A stretch of 33,615 nt of DNA from Phycisphaera sp. (GCA_016125215.1 WGMF01000058.1:1-33615), one strand, 5' to 3'; shown: positions 17,001-25,376, counted from the stretch's first letter. Notes: generated by a model not told the origin, from the letters alone. Translations and numbers: made by a program.

Positions 17001-19253
17001 ATGCCCAAGCGCGACATGCTCATCAACTACGTCCCCGGTGAAGAGTGCAGGATTGCCATCACCGAGGACGGACGCCTCGAAGAGTTCTATCAGGAAAGAG
17101 CCGGCACAGAATCGCACGTCGGCAACATCTACAAAGGCCGGGTCACCAACGTCGAGCCCTCCATCCAGGCGGCCTTCGTGGAATTCGGCCTCGAACGCAA
17201 CGGCTTTCTCCACATCTCCGACCTGCACCCGAAATACTTCCCCGGCAAGGACCGTGAGGAGTTCGAGCGCGTCGGACAGAAGACCCCCAGGCGCGAACGG
17301 CCCCCGATCCAGAAGTGCCTGCGACGCGGGCAAGAACTGCTCGTGCAGGTGCTCAAAGAGGGCATCGGCACCAAAGGCCCGACGCTCACGAGCTACCTCT
17401 CCATCCCCGGCCGATTTATCGTGATGATGCCCCACATGGAGCGCCTGGGCGTCTCTCGCAAGGTCGACGATGACGATGCGCGCCGGGCTGTCCGTGACCT
17501 GCTCGACCAGCTCAAGCCCCCGGAGGGCTTTGGATTCATCGTGCGCACCGCGGGTATCGGCCGAAACAAAACCGACCTCAAACGCGACCTGGCCTACCTC
17601 CAGCGGCTCTGGAAGACCCTCGAAACCCGCATGGAAAAAGTCAACGTCGGCGAGCTCTACACCGAGAGCGACCTGGTCGTCCGCACGATCCGAGACGTTT
17701 TTTCTTCCGACATCGACCGCATCCTCTGCGACAACGAGATCGCCGCCAAACGCGCCCGCGCCTACCTGGGCATTGCCAGCCCACGCGCGGGGTCCAATGT
17801 CCTGCTCTACGAAGACGACATCCCCCTCTTCCACCGTTACGACATCGAAAGCCAGATCGAAAACATCAACGCCCGCACGGTGCCCCTGCCCTCGGGCGGC
17901 TCGCTGGTGATCGACTCGACCGAGGCCCTCGTCGCCATCGACGTGAACTCCGGCAAGAACCGCGAGAACTCCGACGCCGAGCAGACGGCTTACAAAACCA
18001 ACCTCGAAGCGGCGGACGAGATCTGTCGGCAGTTGCGCCTGCGCGACCTCGGGGGTGTGGTGGTCAATGACATGATCGACATGGTCAACCTCAAGCACCG
18101 CCGTGCCGTCGAAGCCCGTTTCAAGGCCAACCTCAAGAACGACCGCGCCCGCACACGCACCGCGTCGATCAGCCCGTTCGGCATCCTCGAGATGACACGG
18201 CAGCGCATGCGGCCGTCGCTCAAGAAATCGCTCTATGCCGAGTGCGCCGCCTGCTCGGGCGCGGGGCAGGTCAAGAGCGCCGAGTCGGTCGTGCTCGACG
18301 TAATCCGCAGGTTGGCTGTCGTCTTGCACCACAGGCAGGTCAGCCGAATCGATCTCACCGTCAGCCCCGACGTGGCGTTTTTGCTGCTCAACCGCCGAAG
18401 GCACACGCTCGTTTCGCTCGAACAGCGCTACGACAAGCCCGTGATGGTCCGCGTCAACGGCGGAGGCCCGATCGACTTCCTCCACATCGCCGCTTTCGAC
18501 GAGCGCGACGGCGCGATCGACCACGAACGCCTCAAGCCCTCTTCCGAGCCCCGCCTCACCCCCGTCGAAGGCCCGCCCGACGAGATGCTCGACAGCCTCG
18601 ATGAAGAGTCGCAGGACGATGCCAACGATGAGCATGAGGCACCTCACGACGGTGCTCACGAGCAAGAAGGCCACAACCGTACGACCGCACGCCACGATCA
18701 ACACGATGAACCGTCCGCGTCTGACCATGACCAAGGTGATGAGCAGAAACAGGATCAAGTCGGCGACAGTCAGGGCCAAGCGACGGATGGCCAACCCGCG
18801 AGCAAAAAACGCAGACGCCGCCGACGTGGTGGCCGCGGTCGAAACCGTGGCGACGCGACGCAAACGCATGCGGCACCCGAAGAACATCCCCCCACCCAGT
18901 CCGACACACCGCCACGAGTCACTGCCAAAGCCGACGATCAGTTTGAATCCGCACCCCATCACGACGATGAGCCGACCCCCGGCAACGAACACAATGATGA
19001 ATCCTCGCCACCCGACGTGGACGGCAACGTCAAGTCGGACTCGCCCGTGAACACGTCACCACCCGGCGAGGGCGGTGGCCGTCGGCGACGCAGGCGCAGG
19101 CGCGGCGGTCGCGGTCGCAGACGCTCGGGTGCTAACGCCAATGCCCAGAACACAGGCGATTCACAGGGCGAATCCTCGGGCAACACCGGTCAAGCCCATC
19201 CCCCTCAACACCGCGATAACAACCCCACTCCCGAACACGAACCCTTCGATTGA
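17001..19253 (+). CDS. rne: Ribonuclease E/G family endoribonuclease
   Basis: This 750-aa enzyme is of the family that cuts single-stranded RNA in mRNA decay and rRNA/tRNA processing. An S1-like domain is at about residues 38-125 (GNIYKGRVTNVEPSIQAAFV). Catalytic aspartates are Asp314 (AIDVNSGKN) and Asp357 (VVNDMIDM), spaced by 43 residues as in E. coli RNase E (303 and 346). The zinc-link CAAC gives Cys415 and Cys418, again at the family spacing. The last 220 residues are a disordered acidic/His-rich region with two arginine-rich blocks containing RRRRRRGGRGR (about residues 608 and 697), probably for RNA or partner binding. It could be named rng, but the long tail favours rne. dxr follows after 12 bases, so they are probably cotranscribed. 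Confidence 0.93.
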   Translation: MPKRDMLINYVPGEECRIAITEDGRLEEFYQERAGTESHVGNIYKGRVTNVEPSIQAAFVEFGLERNGFLHISDLHPKYFPGKDREEFERVGQKTPRRERPPIQKCLRRGQELLVQVLKEGIGTKGPTLTSYLSIPGRFIVMMPHMERLGVSRKVDDDDARRAVRDLLDQLKPPEGFGFIVRTAGIGRNKTDLKRDLAYLQRLWKTLETRMEKVNVGELYTESDLVVRTIRDVFSSDIDRILCDNEIAAKRARAYLGIASPRAGSNVLLYEDDIPLFHRYDIESQIENINARTVPLPSGGSLVIDSTEALVAIDVNSGKNRENSDAEQTAYKTNLEAADEICRQLRLRDLGGVVVNDMIDMVNLKHRRAVEARFKANLKNDRARTRTASISPFGILEMTRQRMRPSLKKSLYAECAACSGAGQVKSAESVVLDVIRRLAVVLHHRQVSRIDLTVSPDVAFLLLNRRRHTLVSLEQRYDKPVMVRVNGGGPIDFLHIAAFDERDGAIDHERLKPSSEPRLTPVEGPPDEMLDSLDEESQDDANDEHEAPHDGAHEQEGHNRTTARHDQHDEPSASDHDQGDEQKQDQVGDSQGQATDGQPASKKRRRRRRGGRGRNRGDATQTHAAPEEHPPTQSDTPPRVTAKADDQFESAPHHDDEPTPGNEHNDESSPPDVDGNVKSDSPVNTSPPGEGGGRRRRRRRRGGRGRRRSGANANAQNTGDSQGESSGNTGQAHPPQHRDNNPTPEHEPFD

Positions 19254-19265
19254 CCCCAACGACCG

Positions 19266-20453
19266 ATGACCCACACCCCCCCCACCCCACGACGACTCGT
19301 GCTCCTCGGCTCGACCGGGAGCATCGGCGTCAACACGCTCAAGGTCGTCGAACACCTCAACAAGGACGGTCACGCCATCGAGGTCGTCGGCCTTGCGGCC
19401 GGCCGCGGCGGGGACAAGCTCATCGAACAGGCCCGCAGGTTTAATGTCACCACCGTCGCGGTGGCGGATCATGCTCAACGCGAGGTGATCTCAAAGCAAC
19501 TTCCGGGGGTCGAGGTCTTCGCCGGTGACAGCGCAGCCCTTAAGCTCGTCGAACAGACTCACGCCACCGACCTCTCCGCTGCGATCGTTGGTTCGGCGGG
19601 ATTGCCCGCCACCATTGCCGGGGCACAGCGCGGCATGCGCATCGGCCTGGCCAACAAGGAAACCCTCGTCGCCGCCGGCGAACTTGTCACGCCCATCGTC
19701 AAAAAACACCACGCCACGCTGCTCCCCGTCGACAGTGAGCACTCAGCCATCTTCCAGTGCATTGCCTCGCAGGCGCACGACCACCCCGGCAAGCACGTCA
19801 AACGCATCGTCCTCACCGCGTCCGGCGGCCCCTTCCGTACCGCGACGAAAGAACAGATGGACAGCGCCACCGTCGAGCAGGCCCTCAAGCACCCGACCTG
19901 GAGCATGGGCCCCAAGATCACCATCGATTCGGCCACGATGATGAACAAGGCCCTGGAGATCATCGAGGCCCACTGGCTCTTCGACCTGCCCCCGGAAAAG
20001 ATCGATGTCATCATCCACCCGCAATCCATCGCACACAGTTTTGTCGAGTTCGACGACAACTCGATCCTCGCCCAACTCGGCCCGCCGGACATGAAGACCC
20101 CGATCCAGTACGCCCTGACCTGGCCCGACCGCGCCCCCGGCTGCAGCGATGCCATGGATTGGTCGAAGTTATCCAAACTGGACTTCGAGCAGCCCGACCC
20201 CCGGAAGTTTCGGTCGCTCAAGCTGGCCTATGATGTCATCCGGGCCGGCGGCACCGCGGGGGCGGTCTTCAACGCCGCCAACGAAGCGGCCGTCGCGGCC
20301 TTCTTAGACCGCAAAATCCGCTTCGGCCAGATCACCGACCTCGTCGCAGACACGCTGGAGAAAGTCGAAGTGAAAAAGGTGGAGAACCTCGAAACGATCC
20401 TCGAAGCCGACCGGACCGCAAGAGCATACGTCGGGTCGCGGGTGAAAGCGTAA
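19266..20453 (+). CDS. dxr: 1-deoxy-D-xylulose 5-phosphate reductoisomerase
   Basis: This 395-aa cytoplasmic enzyme forms 2-C-methyl-D-erythritol 4-phosphate with NADPH, the committed step of the MEP isoprenoid pathway. The NADPH loop is LLGSTGSIGVNTL at the N-terminus, and then come ANKETLVAAGE, the metal-site VDSEHSAIFQC, the flexible-loop HPTWSMGPKITIDSATMMNK and IHPQSIAHSFVEF. The C-terminal helical domain contains FNAANEAAVAAFL. Length is normal. It starts 12 bases after the RNase gene and has no ribosome site, so translational coupling or leaderless-like initiation is possible. In many bacteria dxr is next to rseP, and here element C separates them. Confidence 0.97.
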   Translation: MTHTPPTPRRLVLLGSTGSIGVNTLKVVEHLNKDGHAIEVVGLAAGRGGDKLIEQARRFNVTTVAVADHAQREVISKQLPGVEVFAGDSAALKLVEQTHATDLSAAIVGSAGLPATIAGAQRGMRIGLANKETLVAAGELVTPIVKKHHATLLPVDSEHSAIFQCIASQAHDHPGKHVKRIVLTASGGPFRTATKEQMDSATVEQALKHPTWSMGPKITIDSATMMNKALEIIEAHWLFDLPPEKIDVIIHPQSIAHSFVEFDDNSILAQLGPPDMKTPIQYALTWPDRAPGCSDAMDWSKLSKLDFEQPDPRKFRSLKLAYDVIRAGGTAGAVFNAANEAAVAAFLDRKIRFGQITDLVADTLEKVEVKKVENLETILEADRTARAYVGSRVKA

Positions 20454-20463
20454 TCCGATACAG

Positions 20464-20914
20464 AAACCACAGATTTCGCAGATGACGCAGATTCCGAGCC
20501 AGATTGAAGAAAAGTCAAAAGATGTCCGTGACGAACGGACTTACGCCATTATCGGCGCAGCAATGGAAGTGCATCGAGAGCTTGGACCGGGGTTTCTTGA
20601 TTTGGTGTATCACGAAGCCTTGGCTATCGAGTTTGAAGAAAGAGGGATTCCTTATGTGCACGAATCATCGCTGGAAATCCGGTACAAAGGTCGCAGACTG
20701 AATCAGACTTATCGAGCCGACTTCGTCTGTTTTGGTTCGGTTCTGGTTGAAATCAAGGTGGTACCTAAACTCACCGGGCTCGAATCCGCCCAACTGCTCA
20801 ATTACCTCAAAGCCTCAAGCATCCAGACAGGATTGCTCTTAACTTTCAACAACGACAGTCTGCAATACGATCGATTCATTCTCTCTATATCTGCGTCATC
20901 TGCGCAATCTGCGG
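20464..20914. mobile_element. Modular inverted-repeat element C carrying a GxxExxY gene
   Basis: Left arm: AAC followed by 9-bp units CACAGATTT (20468-20476), CGCAGATGA (20477-20485), CGCAGATTC (20486-20494). Right arm, minus strand: AAC, CGCAGATTG (20911-20903), CGCAGATGA (20902-20894), CGCAGATAT (20893-20885). Three units on each side in strict 9-bp register is the same architecture as elements B and D. Between the arms lies one gene in place of the non-coding centre of the other elements. The gene is more AT-rich than dxr and rseP on either side. No target-site duplication was evident by eye. Confidence 0.75.
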
Positions 20915-20937
20915 TTGCTCCGGATAGCGCCCCGTAA
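20482..20937 (+). CDS. GxxExxY / PDDEXK_3 family nuclease-like protein
   Basis: This 151-aa protein belongs to the GxxExxY family (PF13366-like), thought to have a PD-(D/E)XK nuclease fold. Visible are IIGAAMEVHRELGPG, the eponymous motif as G37-F-L-D40-L-V-Y43 (Asp in place of the usual Glu), RYKGRRLNQTYRADF with Asp80, and VLVEIK with Glu90-x-Lys92, the expected metal-site residues, then the LTGLESAQLLNYLK segment typical of the family. The ATG lies inside the second 9-bp arm unit (CGCAG-ATG-A), giving MTQI, and the last residues SASSAQSAV are translated from the opposite arm, so the protein ends are made by the repeat. No biochemical role is established for the family. A homing or repeat-cutting role is inference. 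Confidence 0.88.
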   Translation: MTQIPSQIEEKSKDVRDERTYAIIGAAMEVHRELGPGFLDLVYHEALAIEFEERGIPYVHESSLEIRYKGRRLNQTYRADFVCFGSVLVEIKVVPKLTGLESAQLLNYLKASSIQTGLLLTFNNDSLQYDRFILSISASSAQSAVAPDSAP

Positions 20938-20953
20938 ACCATAAAGGCCCACC

Positions 20954-23014
20954 ATGCCCTTCCAACTCCCCTCGCTTACCGGCACGAGTTCGTTCCTGAT
21001 CTTTCTGCTCGGGTTTGGGTTTCTCATCTTCATCCACGAGCTGGGGCACTTTGTGGTTGCCAAGCTTGTGGGCATCAAGGTGACACAGTTTGCCATCGGG
21101 TTTGGGCACAGCGTACTGTCGTGGCGCAAGGGGCTGGGGTTCCGCGCAGGCTCGACGGAAGCCGAGTATGAAAAACGCATCGAGGATCACCTTAGAAAAC
21201 AGCACAACCTCGCGGAAGGTCAGGTGCTGCCGCAGTGGTCCACCACGGACAGAGACCGAGCCGTCGCCTCGCTGGGCCTGGGTGAGACCGAGTACCGACT
21301 GAACTGGATGCCCCTGGGCGGGTACGTCAAGATGCTCGGGCAGGAGGACCTCGACCCGACGGCGCGCAGTGACGACCCGCGCTCGTTCAACACCAAGCCC
21401 GTCTGGGCACGAGCCTGCGTCATCAGCGCCGGCGTCGTCATGAACCTGATCTTCGCGGTGATCTTTTTCATCGCCTGCTTCCTGCACGGCGTCGAGTTTC
21501 CGCCCGCTGTGGTCGGCGCGGTGGCACCGGGTTCACCCGCCGCGACGACCTTCGCCGTGGGCCACGACGGCGACGAGGCCTACCGTGGCCTGCTCCCCGG
21601 CGACCGCGTGCTCAAGATCAACGACGAACGCATCCCCGACTTCATGGGCATTGCCACAAGCACCGTGCTCGGCTCGGCAAGCTCGGACCGTGTCCTCAAA
21701 GTCCAGCGCGAGGGCGAAGACGCGCCGCTGACTTACAAGTTGTTACCCATGAAGGACCCCGACACCGGGCTGCTGTCGCTGGGCATCGCACCCGGTCGCA
21801 CGCTCACCCTGGCCGCCATCCGCGAGGAAAGCACGCTCTACAAACAGGGCGTCCGGGCCGACATGACCGTCACCGCCGTCGACGGCAAGCCCGTATCGAC
21901 CTACGGTGAATACGCCCGTGCGATCACGTCTGCCCACGGCAACGAAGTGCAAGTCGAGTTCGACCACGGCAAGGTCACCGTCCCGCTGTCAGCCGACATG
22001 GTCCTGCCCGACACCGGCGACTACCCCAACCTGTTGGGCCTGGTCCCCGCCACGCGCATCGGCAAGGTGATGAAAGACTCCCCCGCCCAGAAAGCCGGCG
22101 TGCAAACCGACGACCTGGTGGCCGAGGTCAACGGCCAGGCCTGGCCCACCGCGACCCAGCTCCAGAAAGCCGTCAAAGACGCGGGCACCGATCCGGTCTC
22201 GCTCACCGTCGAGCGAAAGGGCGAACTCGTCACACTCGAACCCGTAGCCCCGCACAACGGGTTGCTCGGTGTCTCGCTGGGTGTGGAGACCGACCAGGTG
22301 ATCATCGGCCAGTACCTGTCCGACACGCCCGCCGCGGCCCTCAACCTCACCGGCGGCTCTCGCATCCTGGCCATCGACGGCACAGACGTGGCCGACTGGT
22401 CGCAGATGGAACGCGCCCTGCAACAGGCGTGTTCCAAACTCACCGACGGCGGAAAGGTCGGTGTCCGTTTCGAGTTGGCAGTGAAAGACCGCCCGGTCAT
22501 GCAAGAGGACCTCCCCATCACCGCGGATCAATCCCGGTTGATGGCCAAGGCGGCCTGGGTCGAACCGCTGGGCTGGATGTTCGGCGACCTGCGCGAACCG
22601 GTCAAAGCCGGCAACCCTTATGACGCGCTGGTGATCGGTCTGCAGAAGACCCACCACTTCATGCTGCAGACCTACCAGACTATTCTGCGTATCGCGCAGG
22701 GTTCGGTCCCGCTCAAGGGCGTCTCCGGGCCGGTCGGCATCATCCACGCGGGCACCACCGTCACCTCACGCGGCTGGCCCTACCTCTGCTTCTTTCTCGG
22801 GCTGATCTCGGTCAATCTCGTCGTGCTCAACTTCCTCCCGATCCCGATCGTCGACGGCGGGCTGATGGTCTTCCTCATCATCGAAAAAATCAAGGGTTCG
22901 CCCGTCAACGCGAAAATCCAGAACGCCGCGTCACTCGTCGGCATCGCCCTGATCGGCAGCCTCGTGCTGTTCGTGACCTACCACGACATCACGCGCCTGT
23001 TCACCGGAGGTTAA
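20954..23014 (+). CDS. rseP: Site-2 protease RseP with four PDZ-like domains
   Basis: This 686-aa membrane zinc protease cuts transmembrane segments, for example anti-sigma factors in envelope stress. HELGH is at residues 28-32 in the first membrane helix, and the second active-site motif is NFLPIPIVDGG near the C-terminus (usual LDG replaced by VDG). GGYVKMLGQED follows the first helix. E. coli RseP has about 450 residues. The extra length comes from an insertion of about 50 residues before NWMPLGGYVK and from four PDZ-like units (about residues 180-260, 268-345, 355-425 and 430-525), where two are usual. AAGG 7 bases before ATG supports the start. It lies 16 bases after the GxxExxY gene. 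The domain count is by eye. Confidence 0.93.
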   Translation: MPFQLPSLTGTSSFLIFLLGFGFLIFIHELGHFVVAKLVGIKVTQFAIGFGHSVLSWRKGLGFRAGSTEAEYEKRIEDHLRKQHNLAEGQVLPQWSTTDRDRAVASLGLGETEYRLNWMPLGGYVKMLGQEDLDPTARSDDPRSFNTKPVWARACVISAGVVMNLIFAVIFFIACFLHGVEFPPAVVGAVAPGSPAATTFAVGHDGDEAYRGLLPGDRVLKINDERIPDFMGIATSTVLGSASSDRVLKVQREGEDAPLTYKLLPMKDPDTGLLSLGIAPGRTLTLAAIREESTLYKQGVRADMTVTAVDGKPVSTYGEYARAITSAHGNEVQVEFDHGKVTVPLSADMVLPDTGDYPNLLGLVPATRIGKVMKDSPAQKAGVQTDDLVAEVNGQAWPTATQLQKAVKDAGTDPVSLTVERKGELVTLEPVAPHNGLLGVSLGVETDQVIIGQYLSDTPAAALNLTGGSRILAIDGTDVADWSQMERALQQACSKLTDGGKVGVRFELAVKDRPVMQEDLPITADQSRLMAKAAWVEPLGWMFGDLREPVKAGNPYDALVIGLQKTHHFMLQTYQTILRIAQGSVPLKGVSGPVGIIHAGTTVTSRGWPYLCFFLGLISVNLVVLNFLPIPIVDGGLMVFLIIEKIKGSPVNAKIQNAASLVGIALIGSLVLFVTYHDITRLFTGG

Positions 23015-23021
23015 CACCCCA

Positions 23022-23192
23022 TTAGCCCCGGGCTTTGCCCGGGGATGAATCGGTGGATCGACTAACGGATGGATTGACAGATCGATTGGCGGATGGATTG
23101 GCGGTTTGGTAGCGGCATTGTCCCGGGAATTGCCCGGGGGATGGGTGAATCACGTGATATGCGCAGTGCCCCCGGGCGGAGCCCGGGGCTAA
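23022..23192. repeat. GC-rich inverted-repeat element G
   Basis: Both ends carry the same hairpin word in opposite orientation: TTAGCCCCGGGC...GCCCGGGG at 23022-23044 and its complement at 23170-23192, matching at 21 of 23 positions. A third similar hairpin is at 23120-23140. Between the first and third lies a 12-bp tandem (GGATGGATTGAC, AGATCGATTGGC, GGATGGATTGGC, about 23067-23102). There is no T tract, so it is not a standard terminator. It fills the gap after rseP, and its right end touches the tig promoter. Confidence 0.75.
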
Positions 23193-23196
23193 CGGA

Positions 23197-23225
23197 TTGA
23201 CCCGCGCACCCGATGCGGTCATAAT
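23197..23225 (+). promoter_or_regulatory. tig promoter
   Basis: TTGACC (23197-23202) and CATAAT (23220-23225) are 17 bases apart, each 5 of 6 to the sigma-70 consensus. This is the best two-box promoter in the window. The -35 begins 4 bases after the end of element G. The leader to ATG 23391 would be about 160 bases. Confidence 0.7.
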
Positions 23226-23390
23226 ATGGTCTTCCCGTCGAGGTACCGGCCGTGCGTGGGCTTTCACAACCCACCGCGAGCAAGGCGTGGGTCGGCGGGT
23301 GTCGCGGTTGACCGTTCCCCCACGCTGAACTTTTCCCCCCTACCGTTCGCCGGTCGTCGATGACCGCCGCGCGACACAGGAGCCTTCGCC

Positions 23391-24911
23391 ATGGCCGACC
23401 ACGATCACGACCACACACACGACCACGCACACGACCACGATCATCATCACCACGATCACGACCATGACCACGCGCACGAAGAGCGTGGCGAACAGACCGT
23501 CGCCGTCGCCGACGCAGGCCCGGCTCGCAAAAAGCTCACCATCGAACTGCCCGCTGATCGCATTGCCAAGAAGATCGAGGAGAACTACTCCAAGCTCCGC
23601 AACGACGCGGTGATCCCCGGCTTCCGTCGCGGCCGAACACCCCGAAGGCTCATCGAAAAACGCTTCGGCTCGTCCATCAAGGACGACGTCAAAGCCCAGC
23701 TCATCTCCGAGAGCTACTCGCAGGCGGTCGAGGATGAAAAGCTCGAAGTCATCGGTCAGCCCGACGTGAAGGACATCGACAAGATCGAGTTGCCCGAAGC
23801 CGGTCCGCTCAAGTTCGAGGTCGAGGTCGAGGTGACGCCCACCGTCGAACTGCCCGAGCTCGAGGGCATCGAGGTCAACAAGGTCAAGGCCGACGTGACC
23901 GATGAGGACATCGACGAACAACTCAAGAATTACAGCGAACGCTTCGGCAAGCTCCAGCCCGTGACCGACGGCGGGATCGAATACGCCGACTACGTCAAGG
24001 CGGACCTGCGCATCCTCGAGGGCAAGGACGCGGCTGACGATGCCGCCGAGATTGCCCACATGCCCGAGGCCTACATCCTCGTCCACGGCGAGGACCACGA
24101 CTTCAAGGGTCACGTCGCCGGCATCCTCGTCGACGACCTGGGCAAGCGGATGCACGGCAAGAAGCTCGGCGACATCGAATCAGTCTCGATGACCGGCCCG
24201 TCCGGCCACGAGAACGAGAAGATCAAGGACAAGGACATCACGCTCAAGATCAAGGTCACGAGCATCGAGCGCCTCGACCCGATGCCGATCGAAGAGCTGC
24301 CCGCCCAGGCCGGCGTCGCGGATATCGACGCCCTTAAGACCGAGGTCCGAAACATGCTTGTGGACCGCAACAACCGCCGACAGCAGGCGGACATGCACGA
24401 GCAACTCCGCACCAAGCTTAGCGACGCGGTGACGCTCGAACTGCCCGCGGGCCTTTCGTCACGGCAGGCCGACCGCATACTGCGAAGGCGTGCGCTGGAC
24501 CTGGCGTATCGCGGTGTGGAGCAGCAGGAGATCGAGCAGAAGGTCGCCGAGATGCGAACCGAATCGCAGGAGCGTGCCCAGAAAGAGCTCAAAGAGTTCT
24601 TCATCCTCGAGGCCGCCGCCAAGAAGCTCGAGGTCTCCGTGAGCGAGGCGGAGGTCAACGGCCGTGTGGCCATGCTGGCGATGCAGCGAGGCCGGCGTCC
24701 GGAGAAGATGCGTCAGGAGATGCAGCGCAGCGGCGAGCTTGAACACCTCTACCTGCAGTTGCGTGAGCAGAAGACTCTCGACGCGATCCTAGAAAAGGCC
24801 AAGGTCGCCGAGGTCGACGCCCCGGTGGAGGGTGAGGGAGGCGACAAGCCCAGCGCCAAGAAGAAGGCCCCCCGCAAGACCACCAATCCCAAGAAAGAGA
24901 GCAAGGAGTAA
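23391..24911 (+). CDS. tig: Trigger factor with His-rich N-terminal extension
   Basis: This 506-aa ribosome-associated chaperone has the ribosome-docking signature GFRRGRTP at residues 77-84, where E. coli has it at about 43-50, because the protein begins with an extra segment: 15 of the first 29 residues are His, alternating with Asp (HDHDHTHDHAHDHD and on). Such a stretch should bind nickel, zinc or other metals, although metal binding is inference. The middle FKBP-type prolyl-isomerase region (about 195-300) is poorly conserved, so isomerase activity is doubtful. The C-terminal helical arms follow, and then a Lys-rich tail. CAGGAG 8 bases before ATG fixes the start, so the extension is genuinely translated by this reading. 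A membrane protein gene follows at once. Confidence 0.94.
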   Translation: MADHDHDHTHDHAHDHDHHHHDHDHDHAHEERGEQTVAVADAGPARKKLTIELPADRIAKKIEENYSKLRNDAVIPGFRRGRTPRRLIEKRFGSSIKDDVKAQLISESYSQAVEDEKLEVIGQPDVKDIDKIELPEAGPLKFEVEVEVTPTVELPELEGIEVNKVKADVTDEDIDEQLKNYSERFGKLQPVTDGGIEYADYVKADLRILEGKDAADDAAEIAHMPEAYILVHGEDHDFKGHVAGILVDDLGKRMHGKKLGDIESVSMTGPSGHENEKIKDKDITLKIKVTSIERLDPMPIEELPAQAGVADIDALKTEVRNMLVDRNNRRQQADMHEQLRTKLSDAVTLELPAGLSSRQADRILRRRALDLAYRGVEQQEIEQKVAEMRTESQERAQKELKEFFILEAAAKKLEVSVSEAEVNGRVAMLAMQRGRRPEKMRQEMQRSGELEHLYLQLREQKTLDAILEKAKVAEVDAPVEGEGGDKPSAKKKAPRKTTNPKKESKE

Positions 24912-24915
24912 TCGC

Positions 24916-25326
24916 GTGATGGGTTGGGCTGTGCCACCTGTGGTGTTCTCACTGGCCCAGGCGCGAAGCAACGCCTCGGATTACCTGACGGACATCCTGC
25001 CGGCACTGGGCGCGTTGCTCGTGGCAATCATTGTCGTCGGGGTTATCGGGTTGATGGTTCGGCGGTGGTATTTCCACGGCCAATCCCATCGTATCGATGA
25101 GGGCTTTACGCTCTCGGACCTGCGTCGGATGCACCACGAGGGGCACCTGAGTGATGTGGAATACGAGCGAGCCAAGGCCAAGGTGATCGACGCGGCCCGC
25201 GGCGTGGTGCCCCCGGAAGAGGCTGGGGATCAAGCGGCGGAAGATGGCGTGGTGCAAACCGACACCGACCACGATCCAGACACGGATACCGACACAGACT
25301 CCGATAATCTTTCCGACGAAAAGTGA
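24916..25326 (+). CDS. Small membrane protein with SHOCT-like domain
   Basis: This protein has about 136 residues. One membrane helix (ILPALGALLVAIIVVGVIGLM shortened here to LPALGALLVAIIVVGVIGL) is followed by RRWYFHG, then GFTLSDLRRMHHEGHLSDVEYERAK, which matches the pattern of SHOCT-like short helical domains (LxxLhxxGxlsxxEYexxK). The tail is acidic with a TDTD repeat. AAGGAG (24903-24908) lies within the last tig codons, 7 bases before GTG 24916 and 10 before ATG 24919, so either codon could start it. It is almost certainly cotranscribed with tig. In many bacteria clpP occupies this place between tig and clpX, and no clpP is present. Function is unknown. Confidence 0.78.
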   Translation: MMGWAVPPVVFSLAQARSNASDYLTDILPALGALLVAIIVVGVIGLMVRRWYFHGQSHRIDEGFTLSDLRRMHHEGHLSDVEYERAKAKVIDAARGVVPPEEAGDQAAEDGVVQTDTDHDPDTDTDTDSDNLSDEK

Positions 25327-25376
25327 CCGTTTTTTACCGTCGTACGGCTGTTTTTAACCCACGCAGCGGTGGTCGT

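Noticed and set aside
23022-23044. Rho-independent terminator of rseP
   Set aside because: The stem is strong but has no T tract and recurs in inverse orientation at 23170-23192, so a repeat element is the better explanation.
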